The position numbers and the translations under genes were made by a program. From positions 2,108,001 to 2,172,000 of the forward strand of contig OY292275.1 of the NCBI GenBank assembly GCA_958496175.1: a DNA stretch of 64,000 nt, written 5' to 3'. Source of the DNA: Sisyra terminalis (Eukaryota; Arthropoda; Insecta; Neuroptera; Sisyridae). How positions within the stretch are numbered: the first letter of the stretch is position 1; each line of letters starts with the position of its first letter. Shown one piece after another: positions 11,715-23,360 of this stretch. The notes beneath the pieces were generated by a model, which ran no database searches, had not been told where the DNA came from, and saw nothing but the letters and a program-made list of their open reading frames with translations.

Positions 11715-11879
11715 CAAGGTTTGTAAATTACACAGGTTGCTCCATTAGAAAAAAAAAATGACGTCATACGAAGAATTTTGAATTTGATCAGTCTGAAGAT
11801 ATGTACGAATTTCTTCTAGATACGTCACGTATCCATCACGTAGCCACCATGAGGCCACCTGTGTATTTTATAAACCTTG
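11715..11879 (+). mobile_element. MITE-like element C, copy 1
   Basis: The ends CAAGGTTTGTAAATTACACA and the inverse of GTGTATTTTATAAACCTTG form terminal inverted repeats of about 23 bp around a 165-bp body. The interior holds the palindrome ATGACGTCAT, TCAGTCTGAAGATATG and CGTCACGTA. Other copies are at 28973-29126 and 49842-49978. This copy has a small extra CGTATCCAT-like duplication near 11827-11840. No transposase is present. Confidence 0.75.
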
Positions 11880-12086
11880 GATATTTTGGAAGCCAAAATT
11901 CATGTTTTTCTCGTAAAGGAAGCGGAAACAAAACCATTTGTATTCTCCATTTTTGGTCTTTTTTTGGGTCAATTTATCGAAATTCATCATCAAAGATGAT
12001 CATAACATAAGATATACCGATTCAGATTACAATAATACAATTTATCCTGGCGGTTGGTTTCATAACAATTTGCTGTAATATATTTC

Positions 12087-12500
12087 CATGGAATTGGTAC
12101 TATCCTCTTAATATCAGTTTCTTGGTTAGAAATATTTGAAACTTTTAACTTCTCATACATTTATATACCCAATTTGGACCAAAATTAAATCGCAAAACGG
12201 AAGGAAACCATCTAAAAATGTTGAATGATAATAAACTTTGTTAGGTTAACTTTGGATAATATTACCTGCTTTACATTTTTCCAATTCACAATAATTTCCT
12301 TTCAATTTCATTTTGTGAAATACAAATTAATTATTTTTTTCCATTAAAATCAATAATTATTTAATTATATATTTTTCAATTTTAAAATGAACAAAAATTA
12401 GCACGAGGTTTAAGAAACTAACCTAATTTTGTAGTTAAGCCATAAGTGAGGAATATTCTCGAAAACAGGAATAACACCGCATTTAGAGGGCTATGTAACC
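12087..12500 (+). repeat. Interspersed repeat L, copy 1 (with K end)
   Basis: It begins near TTCCATGGAATTG and shares ACCCAATTTGGACCAAAATT, AATATTACCTG, an AT-rich middle and the K end (ACTAACCTAATTTTG ... GAATATTCTCGAAAACAGG ... ACCGCATTTAG). Related copies lie at 24768-25235, 44798-45075 and, inverted, 54200-54615. Class unknown: neither terminal inverted repeats nor a tail were seen. Confidence 0.6.
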
Positions 12501-12906
12501 AAATTCTTTAACTTAGAATAACGAAGGCCATATTTAATTTGGTACAAAATCTGTACTTTCGAGATTATTCATTACATTTTTTGAAAAACGATAATATTTA
12601 CTGAAAAATGCGGGACTTTTAAATAATAATTTCTTTCCAAATGATACCTCAAATATTAATCATAGTTTTGTATTAGGTTTGAAATATTTTATAGTTCGAA
12701 AATAGTTTTTGAATAATCTAATAGTTTTTGATATTTTTCACAGGTTTAATAGTTTAATAGTTTAGAGAATAAGTTCATACAAAGTGTATAATAGACTGAT
12801 TCAAAAAAAAATTATAATTTTTTTTTCTCAATTATATCGAAAATATTGTTGGGAATAACAAAAAAAATCCTGTGAGGGTACGATCAAGGCATAGTAATAG
12901 CAAAAC

Positions 12907-13174
12907 ATATGACTCGTTTATTTTGAAAGTGGCGTAAGTCCATTTCAAGGATGGCTTAAATGGCGATTCTTCTTCTTGTAACTAGAATAAAATATGTTAA
13001 TTATTTAACTGTTAAGTTTTGACAAATTTCTGACTTCATTTTAGTTGTTAACAAAAACGCCAATTATTCCCTCCTCCTCCTTAGTATCTTATGTTCCTAT
13101 GGTTAAAAAAGATAACACTATAGAGGTTGTTCTTGAAATAGATTTAACTCACTTTCAAAATAAACGGCGCATAT
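12907..13174 (+). mobile_element. Short inverted-repeat element R, copy 1
   Basis: The ends ATATGACTCGTTTATTTTGA and the inverse of TCAAAATAAACGGCGCATAT are near-perfect inverted repeats. The body contains TTCTTCTTGTAACTAGAA and CCTTAGTATCTTATGTTCC. The same element is inverted at 41887-42127. It is inserted in, or next to, the broken F left end. MITE-like, superfamily unknown. Confidence 0.7.
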
Positions 13175-13705
13175 AATTGCTTTACCAAATTCAAACACCT
13201 ATGAAAAAATTTGAAGATAACTAGTACAGTAAACTATTGTGCTTATGTATCGACTGTTATTTACTACTAATCACATACTCATTATAAAAAAATATTATAA
13301 AAACCACTGAAATATTGACCTCCATGGTATTGGCGATTAGTATAAGTACTACAGTTGAAGAAAAATCTAGCGATGGTTAAATGTGCAATACAAAAGGCTA
13401 TCTGTTATTAGTTTTAATAAAATGCATAAGTAATTCATTTAACTTTTACCTTATACTTTGATTTTTATTTTTTTAAACTATGATCCACCAATTCGATCAT
13501 TTGGTAACTTTAGCATGTGATAACTAATTAAAATATAAAATATATTTTTTTGGAAGGTGTCATTTTGGGGGTTGATATAAAAAACTACCCCCAAAAAAAT
13601 ATTTTACATTTAGTTTACTGATAGTCAAGTATAGTTTCAATTTCATGAAGATATCTTCAATACTGAGATAAAAAAATACCTTAAGGATTGTTATACCTTA
13701 AGGGT

Positions 13706-14660
13706 AAAAATGATGATTTTTTTTTTCTTAATTATATAGAAAATATTGTTGGGAATGACGAAAAAAAAATGCTGTGAAAGTTTAAGCTCTTAATATTAAT
13801 ATTAAGAGGTGCCGCATTGCGAATTTCGATTTTCCATTTAAATAACATGGGAACAATATTCTCTTGCACTTTGGAATTTTATAGCTCATGTTGGTGACAA
13901 TATTTCGGAATGACTAAAGTATATTCTTGTAGAAAATTGAACGATCTACAAAAAAGGTCTTGGACAAGTTTTTGATATATTTATTCCTTCAAAAGTTATT
14001 CGAGGTCAAAGTTGAACTAAAGAGAAATTTTAATATTTTTTCAATTTTTTGACGCAACCATCAATTGTATGAGACAATTTTATAGAGCATTTTTTGTAGA
14101 GCACTTTTTTTTTTCCATAACTTATCTCTATAAAAGTTTTTGATATTTTTCACAGGTCCGAAGATATTTACATTAAACTGAAAATTCCCTGAATTATTAT
14201 ATTTTTGACATAAAAATTATTTTTTTTATTTAAATTAAATAACTTAGGATCTGTGAAAAATATTAAAAACTTTTATAGAGATAAGTTATAGGAAAAAAAG
14301 TGCTCTACAAAAATTGTCCTATAAAATTTTCTCATAAAATTGATGGTTGCGTCAAAAAATTGAAAAAATATTAAAATTTCTCTTTAGTTCAACATTGACC
14401 TCGAATAACTTTCGAAGGAATAAATATATCAAAAATTTGTACTCGACCTTTTTTGTAGATCGTTTAATTTTCTACAAGAATATACTTTGTTCATTCCGAA
14501 ATATTGTCACCAACGTAAGTTATAAAATTCCAAAGTGCAAGAGAATATTGTTGCCATGTTATTTAAATGGAAAATCGAAATTTGCGATGCGGCACCTCTT
14601 AATATTAATATTAAGAGCTTAAATTTTCACAGGATTTTTTTTGTCATTCCCAACAATATT
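13706..14660 (+). mobile_element. F hairpin (central copy, about 955 bp)
   Basis: The left arm starts GATGATTTTTTTTTTCTTAA and carries the modules GTTTAAGCTCTTAATATTAA, GCACTTTGGAATTTTATAGC, GATCTACAAAAAAGG and CGAGGTCAAAGTTG. The loop lies near 14165-14230, after which the arm returns inverted. Arms are about 450 bp and close to identical by eye, so RNA from either strand would fold into a long duplex. Confidence 0.75.
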
Positions 14661-14963
14661 TTAAATGAATTGTTAAAACTTGTAAGAGACCTTTTTTGTA
14701 GATCGTTCAATTTTCTACAAGAATATAGCTTGGTCATTCCGATATATTGTCACCAACGTGAGCTATAAAATTCCAACGTGCAAGAGAATATTGTTCCCAT
14801 GTTATTTAAATGGAAAATCGAAATTTGCGATGCGGCACCTCTTAATATTAATATTAAGAGCTTAAATTTTCACAGGATTTTTTTTTGTCATTTCCAACAA
14901 TATTTTCGATATAATTATGAAAAAAAAATTACCATTTTTTTTTTGAATCAGTCTAGTGTATAG

Positions 14964-16370
14964 TATTCATTGGAGAGGTTTTTAATTAATTAGATACGGT
15001 TATAGTCTTGGATAAAGCACCGAAAAGGATTAGAAATCCACCAGACCAGTTTTTTTCCGACCTGGAAGTTGATTATCCTTGTTTTACTCTTCTAGGCTAA
15101 ATTTTAGTGTAATTATGATCTTAAAAATTGTTTTAAAAAATGCCATTACCTATTGGTCTTCATATCCTTATTTTCTTTTAATTTTTCAGGTAATATTTTA
15201 GCTGGAAAAACCCTTTTTTCACCCCTGAAATGTTGGACAATGATGCGATATCCCATATGCTAATCAAGCTTATCAATTCCACGGAAAAAAAACCGAAATC
15301 ATTGTTCACTTTTCTGGAAGACTCGTTTTAAATAATCAATTTAATATTTCGGTTAGCACTGAAGATTACAATCTCTCATTTCACATTATGCTTCTTGCAA
15401 ATTTCGCAAAAAATCTGCCACATGTTTCAATCGTGTCATCCCATTTTCGTTTTTCGTGTCAACCGGCATAACAATATTTTAAATGAGACAATTAAGGCAC
15501 GCATCGTTGAAACTATTTATTATAAATACGTATGAAAAGGGTTTCGCAATCTAGGGGCTTGTGAAATCCGCGATTTCAGCGAAAACAAAAGCCGACAAAA
15601 GCGGCTTACCCGAAATTGGGGTTGAACACATCTAGAAAACTTGATAACAAACACAATTCATATCTCCACACATCATATAAATTTGAAAAGCCACCGAAAA
15701 AGATTTCACCGCCACGACGCCGCTTTTCAGATTTTCACCCTCCCCCCCAACCAATTTAAATCTCGGTATTATTATTTAATTTCCTCGAAATTGTTAAGCT
15801 TGGCTTGGCAATATTTAATGTTACCTTTTTCTTTTTTTTTTTAATTAGTGTTGCACATCAATTATTTTATGCGATGCAAGTCATATTAAGGGTAACTACA
15901 TCATTAATATTGTTTCAAGGGAAGATTAATTGCCCTCTTGAAATAACAAGCACATCTTCTACATAAATTTCAGAAATTGCATCGCAAGAAATTTTATTTC
16001 ATATAACACAAATCGTATTTCTCAATAAGTTGGAATGAATTATTGATTGAGATTTGAGTTTATTTCATTGGTGAACGTTGTAATTCAGTTTTGAATTCGA
16101 TTCGTTTTTCTTTTCTCGTTGATAGATTACTGGCAGTAATAAATAAATTCGGTGAAAATAAAAATTTATGTTGGCACATTTTTCTTGGAAATGCTGATAC
16201 TGCAGTTTTGTTCATAATCCGGAGGTCTTGGAAATCAATACACGAATATTTGGGGAAAAGGTGAAATATTAAAAGCTCCTCTAAAGCTTCTATGGTTCTT
16301 TGTTGATATTAAGACTTTTTTATTTTATTTTACTTTCAGTAGGCATTCTACAGAGATGCAAAGCTTTATA
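14964..16370. other. No recognisable gene or repeat
   Basis: This is mixed AT-rich sequence with GC-richer patches near 15580-15615 (AAAGCCGACAAAAGCGGCTT) and 15690-15750. The open frame at 15641-15844 has no recognisable domain. It could be ordinary intronic or intergenic DNA. Confidence 0.4.
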
Positions 16371-16993
16371 CTAACGTGGGTCAAAAAAATCGATTATTTT
16401 TCTTTTACAAGTGACACAAAAAAATGGGTTGCTAAACACCTTAAAAAAATTCTCACCAAGTATGAGCTGTTAATTTTAATGGGAAGATCCTCCGCATCGC
16501 AGTTTTGTATTTTTTTCTCAGTCCAATAGAAAAAAATTCATACCTCATCATTTATCGATTGTACAGAAAAATGTTCTGAAAGAATTTTTTAGGAAATTTA
16601 ATGCTCTACAAAAAAGGTATCTTATATTTTTTCCGTAAGCCTCACCATTTGAAAAATATTAAGGTTTTAATTTTGATTATCTTAAGACAAATGTCATTTT
16701 TGTTTATGAATTTTATAACTCGACAATAAATGACTCTTATACAATGCGCAATACAAATTTTGGTTGGAAATTAACTGCTCTATAAAAATGGTTTCTTATG
16801 TTTTGGCGATTGAAGTAACCGTTCAAAAGATATTCATCATCAAACTTTCATGTGTACGGAATTGTAAAAGTTTTTGATGAGATATTCGAATAATTTCAAT
16901 TTAATTTATAATTTTTGAGAAAATTTACACGAATTTTAGTTTTTATCAACTGAAAAACTTCAAAATATTTTTCAAGTTTTTTTTTTATGCTTA
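16371..16993 (+). mobile_element. Foldback element H copy 1 (left half only)
   Basis: It matches the left arm of the complete H at 60979-63104: GGGTCAAAAAAATCGATTA, GGGTTGCTAAACACC, GATCCTCCGCATCGCAG, GCTCTACAAAAAAGG, CTCGACAATAAATGACTC and CATCAAACTTTCATGTGTAC. At 16908-16925 it keeps the uninterrupted TTTAATTTATAA that holds element I in the other copy. The right arm is absent. Confidence 0.75.
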
Positions 16994-17115
16994 AATTTAT
17001 GCGAAATTTAAATTTGTACAATTGCACGAAACCCAGTTCTTCCATAATCATGTATAACCATTATGTATCTATAAACTTATTATTTAAATATCTGAATTTC
17101 AACTATATAATTAAA
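16994..17115 (-). repeat. Inverted Helitron-family fragment (distal body)
   Basis: Reversed, it matches HEL2 near 39225-39330 and HEL1 near 6090-6170: ATAATGGTTATAC, GATTATGGA and GAACTGGGTTTCGTGCA. With 17340-17925 it suggests one inverted, rearranged Helitron copy interrupted by unrelated sequence at 17116-17339. Confidence 0.6.
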
Positions 17116-17339
17116 CCATATTGGATAGTCCAGAGTTCACCATACACGATTTGGCGTATGCCTTTTGCTCTGGAAGAGGATTTTAAATTTCTTTTATCAT
17201 TATGATGATATGATTGTTTATTATTTATCATTATGATGATTTCTGGCTGGAATTGCGAACTTTTTTCGTGATCCCTTTCACGCACTTGCAAATAAACAGT
17301 ATTGTGCCCCCCCCAAGAAAAAAATCCTGAATCTGCCCT

Positions 17340-17925
17340 TGTATGTCAGGGTAGGAATTTTAAAAAAAAATCTTATCACATGCCTACTTCCTATAAGGAA
17401 TACACCGAATATTAAAATTTCATCAGTCAGAGGGGATATATAAATTCAGGATTTTATATATGCACGGTTTTAAAAACGTATTTACTTTAAGCTTTATTAC
17501 TTTTATTGTTATTATTATTATTATTATTACAATTTTTTCGTTAATATTTCCTTACTGAGCAACCCTAAAGATCTATTTACAACAATTTTGTAAAAAAAAA
17601 AGTTTACTGTCAGATTATTATCTATAAAAACATTTATATTTCAAAAAGGCAATTTTTTGTACTTTAAATTAAATTACTGTGCTTTTTATTAGTTCAACTA
17701 AAAATATCAATACAGATGATTTTTTAACTTTTAAATACCTTTCCAATGATATATAACTCGTCTATCTAAAGTAAATTTTTTTATCCCTCAGTTTTTACGT
17801 AGGGGATGCATTCCCTTATTATTTTTAAGGAATTATAAGTAGCCTAACGTGTGTGGGTAATTGTGTTGTATCTCAGTATAAAGTTTCATTAAATTCAGTT
17901 GTTCCGTTCTTTAGTTAAATCATCA
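17340..17925 (-). repeat. Inverted Helitron-family fragment (tandem unit and body)
   Basis: In reverse it runs from GAACGGAACAACTGAATTTA through the end of a 410-bp unit (AAAAATTGCCTTTTTGAAA) and a shortened tRNA-like zone (box B deleted). The (TTA)n run (17504-17531), AAACGTATTTACTTTAAG and the TCATCAGTCAG segment follow. It stops abruptly at 17925, where an RTE-like tail begins. Confidence 0.65.
17504..17531. repeat. (TTA)n microsatellite
   Basis: Seven or more TTA triplets with one interruption, inside the inverted Helitron fragment. Confidence 0.8.
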
Positions 17926-17927
17926 GC

Positions 17928-18146
17928 GTACGCGATGTAAGAAAGTTTTTTAGTAATTTTTTCACACATTATTGGAGTTTTAGTATGGATCCCTAACTTT
18001 TTTGAAAATTTATTATAGCCTATGTTCACCGGAAATAGGGTAGCTTCTCAACAGTGAAAGAATTTTTCAAATCGGTCAAGTAGTTTCGGAGCCTATCCAA
18101 AACAAACAAACAATCAAATCTTTCCTCTTTATAATAATAGATAGAT
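17928..18146 (+). mobile_element. RTE-like LINE 3' tail fragment
   Basis: The stretch CAAATCGGTCAAGTAGTTTC, GGAGCCTATCC, AAACAAACAAAC and CTTTCCTCTTTATAATAATA ends in ATAGATAGATGA. From memory it resembles the 3' end of RTE-clade LINEs or dependent SINEs in insects, which finish in short GATA-type repeats. No reverse-transcriptase reading frame is present, as expected for a 5'-truncated copy. It abuts a truncated Helitron fragment. Confidence 0.5.
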
Positions 18147-18540
18147 GATTCCTTGATACCAACGGGTATATTAACAATACTGCGTGAAATAAAATAATTA
18201 ATAATCGTTTTTGGATAGTAGTCAATGGCCTAAGACTATTTTCATAAGCCCCCCCCCCATGATAAATAGTTTTTAATACCGAGGGGCTTAAGCATTTGCT
18301 CAGTTTAAAAGTACCTTATTTTTTTTGTCAATTCATAGACATGTAAGTTCCATTTCATGTGCGCATCGAAAATTAGTCCCAGATACTTACAATTAACTAC
18401 TCTTTTAAGATCAAAATTATTTATTTTAAGGTGGAAATTATCAGGAATGCTATCAATGTAACTACCAAATGTAATACGTAACAATTAATATATGCAGATA
18501 TTTTCTTTTGCGATAATTTTCCTATCTGGTTGTAATTTTG

Positions 18541-18805
18541 TCGTTCGATGTTATTCCTCGACCACGGTTAATATTAGTCAATACTAGTTTTCTGACATGT
18601 TCGTATATTTCGTCGATAAATAACAATGAGTGGATCCTAAAAAAGATTTTCCGTTAACAATGAAGCTTATATTGATAATTTAATTTACCTTTTGCTAATA
18701 TTTTTTTAGTATTTCAATGTTTATTTCATCACTCACTGATTAATTGAACGGATATGAATCCAAGCTTGCCGTTTTCGAGGAATAACATAGAACAACACAA
18801 TGTAG
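18541..18805. repeat. Short inverted-repeat element P, copy 2
   Basis: It starts TCGTTCGATGTTATTCCTCG and ends CGAGGAATAACATAGAACAA, as in 2098-2297. The interior is unrelated or strongly diverged AT-rich sequence. Confidence 0.5.
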
Positions 18806-19289
18806 AAATAATTAACATTGTCGTATAGGAATAAAGGTGTTAATTTCAAACTCATACCAACAATGTCTCCGATTTAAAATTCTTCAACAATAATCTTTTG
18901 AATTTATAATTCTAAAATGTGTGACAATATCCAATACGAAAGTTTTCGTTTCCAATAAGTTCAAGTGGCAAAGTTTGGTGATCAATTCCCCTTATTTCTT
19001 ACGGCTTAAACTTGGCGTTTTCCAATGAATTTTGTTGTCATACTGGCCGGGAATTTTTCAACTTTCTTTTGGTATTCTTGCGGAAATGGGGAGATAAGGC
19101 TAAATTAATAATTGGAGTTGTAAACATTATACAAAAGTTGGGCTATTTAATTTTATTTTTACCAAGCATAAAATTGGGGTAAGTTTTTCGGATATGATTG
19201 GTCGTTTTGATTGGGTAATTTACTTGGCAACCAATTAATCAATTTTTTCTCTGAAATTAGAATTGGGATCACTTGCCACGTTGTGATTA

Positions 19290-19478
19290 AATAAGAAGAC
19301 AATTCAGGTAGTTTAAGATCGGTTTTTTTATTTATTTTATTTAGTATTCAATTAGCTACGTTTCGTTACATATCGTAACTTCATCAGGCTTCTTGATTAT
19401 CAAATTTTTTTTTTCAATTTAAATTCAATAAATTAATAAAAATTGATCTTAAACAACCTGAATTGTCTTCTTATTTAA
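19290..19478. mobile_element. Palindromic element B, copy 1, with hammerhead-like motif
   Basis: The outer arms AATAAGAAGACAATTCAGG and CCTGAATTGTCTTCTTATT are inverted repeats of about 30 bp continuing into TTTAAGATC. The left interior holds the hammerhead-like motif on the minus strand. The right arm of this copy has lost its counterpart by deletion (about 19400-19440 is AT-rich filler). Copy 2 (43318-43572) keeps both arms. Small size, palindromy and the ribozyme motif are shared with family A. Confidence 0.65.
19354..19390 (-). ncRNA. Hammerhead-like ribozyme motif in element B copy 1
   Basis: Read on the minus strand: AGC (stem I), CTGATGA, A, stem II GTTACG with TGTAAC around loop ATA, GAAA, CG (stem III), TA (cleavage site), GCT (stem I). 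All invariant core bases of the hammerhead consensus are present. Stem II has one G-T wobble in this copy. Stem III is only the self-complementary CG, so activity would need two molecules pairing, as known for short-stem-III hammerheads. One extra A lies between the core and stem II, as in family A. Confidence 0.6.
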
Positions 19479-19830
19479 AAAAATTAAAAGCTGAAATCTG
19501 AATTTTATCATCTGTTATTATTAAACCTAAGTTTTTTATTCGTGGAAACCAATCCGTTGATCTTTCTTTACTGATTAGTAATCTAATAATTTAAACTTTG
19601 TAATTAATTAATTTTTAGACCTAATTTACTTGGCAACCAATTAATCAATTTTTTCTCCAAAATTACTGAAATTTGAAGGCTGGAACGTAAAGATTTGGGA
19701 CCACTTGCCATGTTATTATGAATCCAATTTTTTTTTCGTGGAATCCAATCCGTTAATCCTTTTTTACTGATTAGTAATCTAATAGTTTAAAGTAATATAA
19801 ACTTTGTAATTATTTTTTTTTTCGACCGGT

Positions 19831-21510
19831 GCATCCTTATTTCGTTAGCACTCGAGTCATCTTAATATGCAAAATGAAGAAAAATTCCATGCAATTTTTT
19901 CTCATTATGAAGAACCTAGAAAATAAATTAGTTTTTAAACTTATAGTAAGACTAGACCGAGGCAAAAGTAATTAAAAGAAAAAACCTGTACCAGCTTATG
20001 ATTATTAATTATTTCTGAAGGAAAATCCAGGATAAAACTTTTTTTTTAAGTTTTCCTTTTGATTATCAACTACTGATTAAAATGGATTCCATTGAATGAA
20101 CCTTTTTTTTGATAACTTCATTCCTAAAATGTTTCTTCATTTAATTTTTCAAGTCTCCAGTGTCAAGAATAACATTTTTGAAGGCTTTTCAATTGAAAAT
20201 AATGAATAAATTATTCATTTTACTGAGAAAAAAAAATGCTTTCATATTCAATTCAGTGACGAAAAATCAATGCCAAATTAAGATTAATCTTATCTTTAGC
20301 AGTTTTTCCTCCTCATGTTATTACAAATCGTAATTTAATTCGACAATGAATATCAAAACGTGAACACGTTGTTCCGACCTGTTAAGTATAAAATTTCAAT
20401 AAAGAAAATGAGAAAAGATTTTGCAATTTTGCGCGCGGCAAATTTGATTGTAATGAAAAACGATGAGAGGTGTAATTAATATGAAAAGTGCGTATTTTTT
20501 TTTTCCGCTCCATATTGTTTACGAGGAAAATGTATAGAACAGTGGTCGTCAACGTGAGCGGTTCTTGTGTTCGCGCAGAAGTTGCATCGCATGTCAAAGC
20601 TGTAGAATTTTCATTAAACGTAGAATGGTTGCATTGAAGCATAAAGCATATATACAGTGGCGTGCAGTACATATAGACAAAAAGACACTGCCTACCCTAC
20701 ATAATTCAGATAAATATTTATAATCTTGTTCTGATATCGGATTTAATTTTATCTTACGAGTACTATCAAATATTAATAAACAAAAAATCTTAACGGATAT
20801 CATCTATACAGTATACAAATTATGCCAGCTCGTTCGTTCGTTCAATTTCAAATAAGCGACTGGTAATATTTGCATTGCAATACACTAGCGCTACTGAGTC
20901 CAGCAGCGGGAAAGACACAAACTATTCGTGCCTAAATATTTATATGTGTGTACTAATAGCCATATGTGTGTCAGTGTGTGCGTTCATATAAAAACAATAA
21001 TACAAACATACAATTCTACACATACAATCTCATAAAAAGACACTGTCTTTTTACAACACGACAAATTACGATAGTTACCGAAGTAGCATCGTTTCTTATT
21101 CATTATCGCTGCAATTTCCAAGTATAAATTTTATTGATTTCAATAATCAATTTAACGATCAGTAATCTACGTACATTGTTATTATTTAATTCTAATAAAT
21201 TTTATTAATGTATTATCTATTATCTGTATTATTTAATCCTGACGATTATATTGTATTTCTTTAATAAAGTTGTCAAAATGAGTCAACCTATGGATATTTG
21301 TGGTTAAAAATAACAACATCATTATTTATCCTATATCGATTAACCAACAAAATTTTAAAGTGTGAATTTTCCGAAATTTTTTTTTTGTCATTCGATGGGA
21401 AATCGTTCGTAGACGTTTGTAAAAGAAACCGTTTTGTTTGTGACAAATTAGATAAGCGGTAATAAATTAATTAAGAAAAAGTAATTAATAAGTCATTGAT
21501 ACAGTAAAAT
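19831..21510. other. No recognisable gene; scattered GC-richer patches
   Basis: Patches at 20530-20600 and 20870-20935 are less AT-rich (TGAGCGGTTCTTGTGTTCGC; CTAGCGCTACTGAGTCCAGC), and a (TG)n-like run lies at 20943-20981. Open frames of 96 and 69 codons at 20382-20803 (minus) have no recognisable domain or splice context. CTCGAGTCATCTTAATATGC near 19850 was not matched to any repeat here. Confidence 0.35.
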
Positions 21511-21523
21511 ATTAAAAAATAAG

Positions 21524-21953
21524 CAAAATAAGATTTTTTCGCCGACTTCGAACAGTTATACTGTGTATACAATATAAAGAATATATTGCGGTCCAATTTA
21601 TGTAGTATAATTTAATATATTAATAATATATAAAAATCATACCATAAACATAAATTTGAACAGAAGTTTAAACAAAAATATTAGTGAGTGACGTATTGCC
21701 CCGATACGTATTTCGATTGCCAAGCAATCTTCCTCACTAGTCATCACAAAGCAGTTACGGAGTGATCCAAACTACTTGATGACCACTAAGGAAGATGGCT
21801 TGGCAATCGAAATACGTATCTGGGCAATACGTCACCAATATTTTTGTTTGAATTTTTGTTCAAATTTATGTTTATGGTATAATTTTTATATATTATTATA
21901 TTAAATTATAATACATAAATTGAACCGCACTATATGCTATATATTTTATACAC
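21524..21953 (+). mobile_element. Palindromic element A, copy 2
   Basis: The fixed end is CAAAATAAGATTTTTTCGCC and the other end is ATATTTTATACAC. It is flanked by ATTAAAAAATAAG (21511-21523) and ATTAGAAAATAAG (21954-21966), a 13-bp target duplication with one mismatch. The 430-bp element is a near-perfect palindrome apart from about 25 bp at the fixed end. Both hammerhead-like arms (21701-21741 minus, 21783-21824 plus) have core changes: GTGAGGA and CTAAGGA in place of CTGAGGA. Stem II and GAAATACGTATC are retained. Confidence 0.85.
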
Positions 21954-21966
21954 ATTAGAAAATAAG

Positions 21967-23106
21967 GTTTAAAGCAACATATAATAACAAAAATATGGGA
22001 AAATTTAGGACACGGTTGGTTAAAACTGAAACTAAAAAAAAAGTTGAAGAAAATTATCTTCCGAATTTAAAAAAACACTTAATGTTTTACATCGTATATA
22101 TTATTATATAATATATATATATTTTTAAAAAACATTTGTGTGAAAAGTTGATTTTCACAAACGATGAAAAAATTTAGGAGAAAAGTCTGTTTAATTATGT
22201 TTCGATTTTTGTTATTTTGGAAAATTTTGGGAAAATATAATTTGAGGGAAAAAATTAATTTCATAATTGCTTTTTTTTCGAAGCGGGCGGGGGAGGTTCT
22301 GTTTAGTTTTCCTTAATTTTTTTTTTAGTTTTACATTTAACCAACCGTTTACTAAATTTTCCCGCATTTTTGTTATTGTATGTTGCTTTGAATTATATTT
22401 TCTTAACATTTTACTATATCAATGACTTATTAATTAATTTTTCTTAATTAATTTATTACCTCTAAACAATTTTATCACAAACGAAACGGTTTCATTCACA
22501 TATCTCTACGAACGATTTCCCATCGATTAACAAAAAGAAAATTTCAGAAAATTCAAACTTTAAAATTTTGATTGGCTAATCGGTATAGGGTTCATTATTT
22601 ACTCATCATGACGATGAACTAAGCAGCATTTTTTATTACATTAAAGTACCTTTTAAAAATTTCTGCCTACCCTGCCTAAAATCTCTGTGCACGCCACTGC
22701 ATATATATGTATAATGTATATATGTGGTGGTATACGAGTGGCACGGAAAAAGTTGTGGAAATTGAAGAGCGCACGGCACTTTTCATGTTACAGGCAATAA
22801 TTTCAAGTTGATGAGACTTCCGAGTTGGCTACTTGCTTCCTTTATTAGTGGCTGTAAAAATAGCAGAAAAACGTTACGTTTTACGATGACGATGACGGCT
22901 TGAGTTCCTGCTAAATCTATCGCATGTGGATATCTACTTTTCAACTAGACATTAGAGAATGCTGCTCGTTTTATCGTTGTAAAATGCCAATATATGTTTG
23001 GAAAAAGTATATAAGGCCGTGATTTTTTTCTATCTATTCCGGTAGAAATGTTTCATATGCAGAATGTTCCAGATTTAAATGTTTTAAAAAGTTTTAGTTG
23101 AATTCC
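21967..23106. other. No recognisable gene
   Basis: AT-rich, with (TA)n near 22094-22125. The line TTTGAATTATATTTTCTTAA...ATGACTTATTAATTAATTTT (22385-22445) partly mirrors sequence just left of element A copy 2 (about 21450-21520). AACGAAACGGTTTC and TTCCCATCGATTAAC likewise mirror 21380-21440. The A insertion may therefore lie inside an older, larger inverted repeat of about 21350-22600. Confidence 0.4.
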
Positions 23107-23360
23107 TCCCAAAGATTATCTACAAAAAAGGGTCTAGCAGGATCCACGTGGCGAGTTGGCCTCCAAATAGGAACCTATGTCGAAACTTATGTTAAAATAT
23201 CGGCTTGATATACAAACACATTTTATACACTTTTCGCGGCCAAATTCCTCTTTGACCTGGAGATATGGGCAAAAATGTCCCCTCCCCGGATGGCTATTTT
23301 TCAAAGTTATATATCTCAAAAACTAATTAAGCTGGAGAAGTGAAACCAATGCGAGGTCCC
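23107..23360 (+). repeat. Dispersed repeat Q, copy 1
   Basis: It shares TCTAGCAGGATCCACGTGG, CGAAACTTATGTTAAAATAT, ACACATTTTATA, CCAAATTCCTCTTTG and CTATTTTTCAAAGTTATATA with 34578-34806 in inverted orientation. No ends or coding capacity were recognised; class unknown. Confidence 0.6.

Larger units (their letters stand above)
12792..14955 (+). mobile_element. Compound foldback element F copy 2
   Basis: The outer ends are TAGACTGATTC and GAATCAGTCTA. They are flanked by GTGTATAA (12784-12791) and GTGTATAG (14956-14963), a possible 8-bp target duplication with one mismatch. Inside are an F left-end fragment (12792-12876), element R (12907-13174), about 530 bp of unassigned sequence, a complete F hairpin (13706-14660) and a second F right end (14661-14955). 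Open frames at 14347-14963 are translations of the F right arm; they recur because the arm is repeated and are not evidence of a gene. Confidence 0.7.
19217..19830 (+). repeat. Local tandem duplication Y, one copy carrying element B
   Basis: ACTTGGCAACCAATTAATCA occurs near 19222 and again near 19627. CACTTGCCA..GTT and TTTACTGATTAGTAATCTAA also occur in both units. The first unit is longer because element B and about 100 bp downstream of it lie between CACTTGCCACGTTGTGATT and ATTCGTGGAA. The second unit has CACTTGCCATGTTATTATGAA running directly on. Confidence 0.7.

Noticed and set aside
11790..11850. Hammerhead ribozyme in element C (CTGAAGA)
   Set aside because: The core-like heptamer is present, but no paired stem II and no correctly placed GAAA follow it in all copies.
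14347..14963. Overlapping open frames of 61-91 codons with shared peptides
   Set aside because: They are translations of the F right arm and repeat only because that arm is duplicated; no start context, domain or codon bias.
20382..20803. Minus-strand gene with frames of 96 and 69 codons
   Set aside because: The frames overlap out of phase, with no splice or domain evidence.
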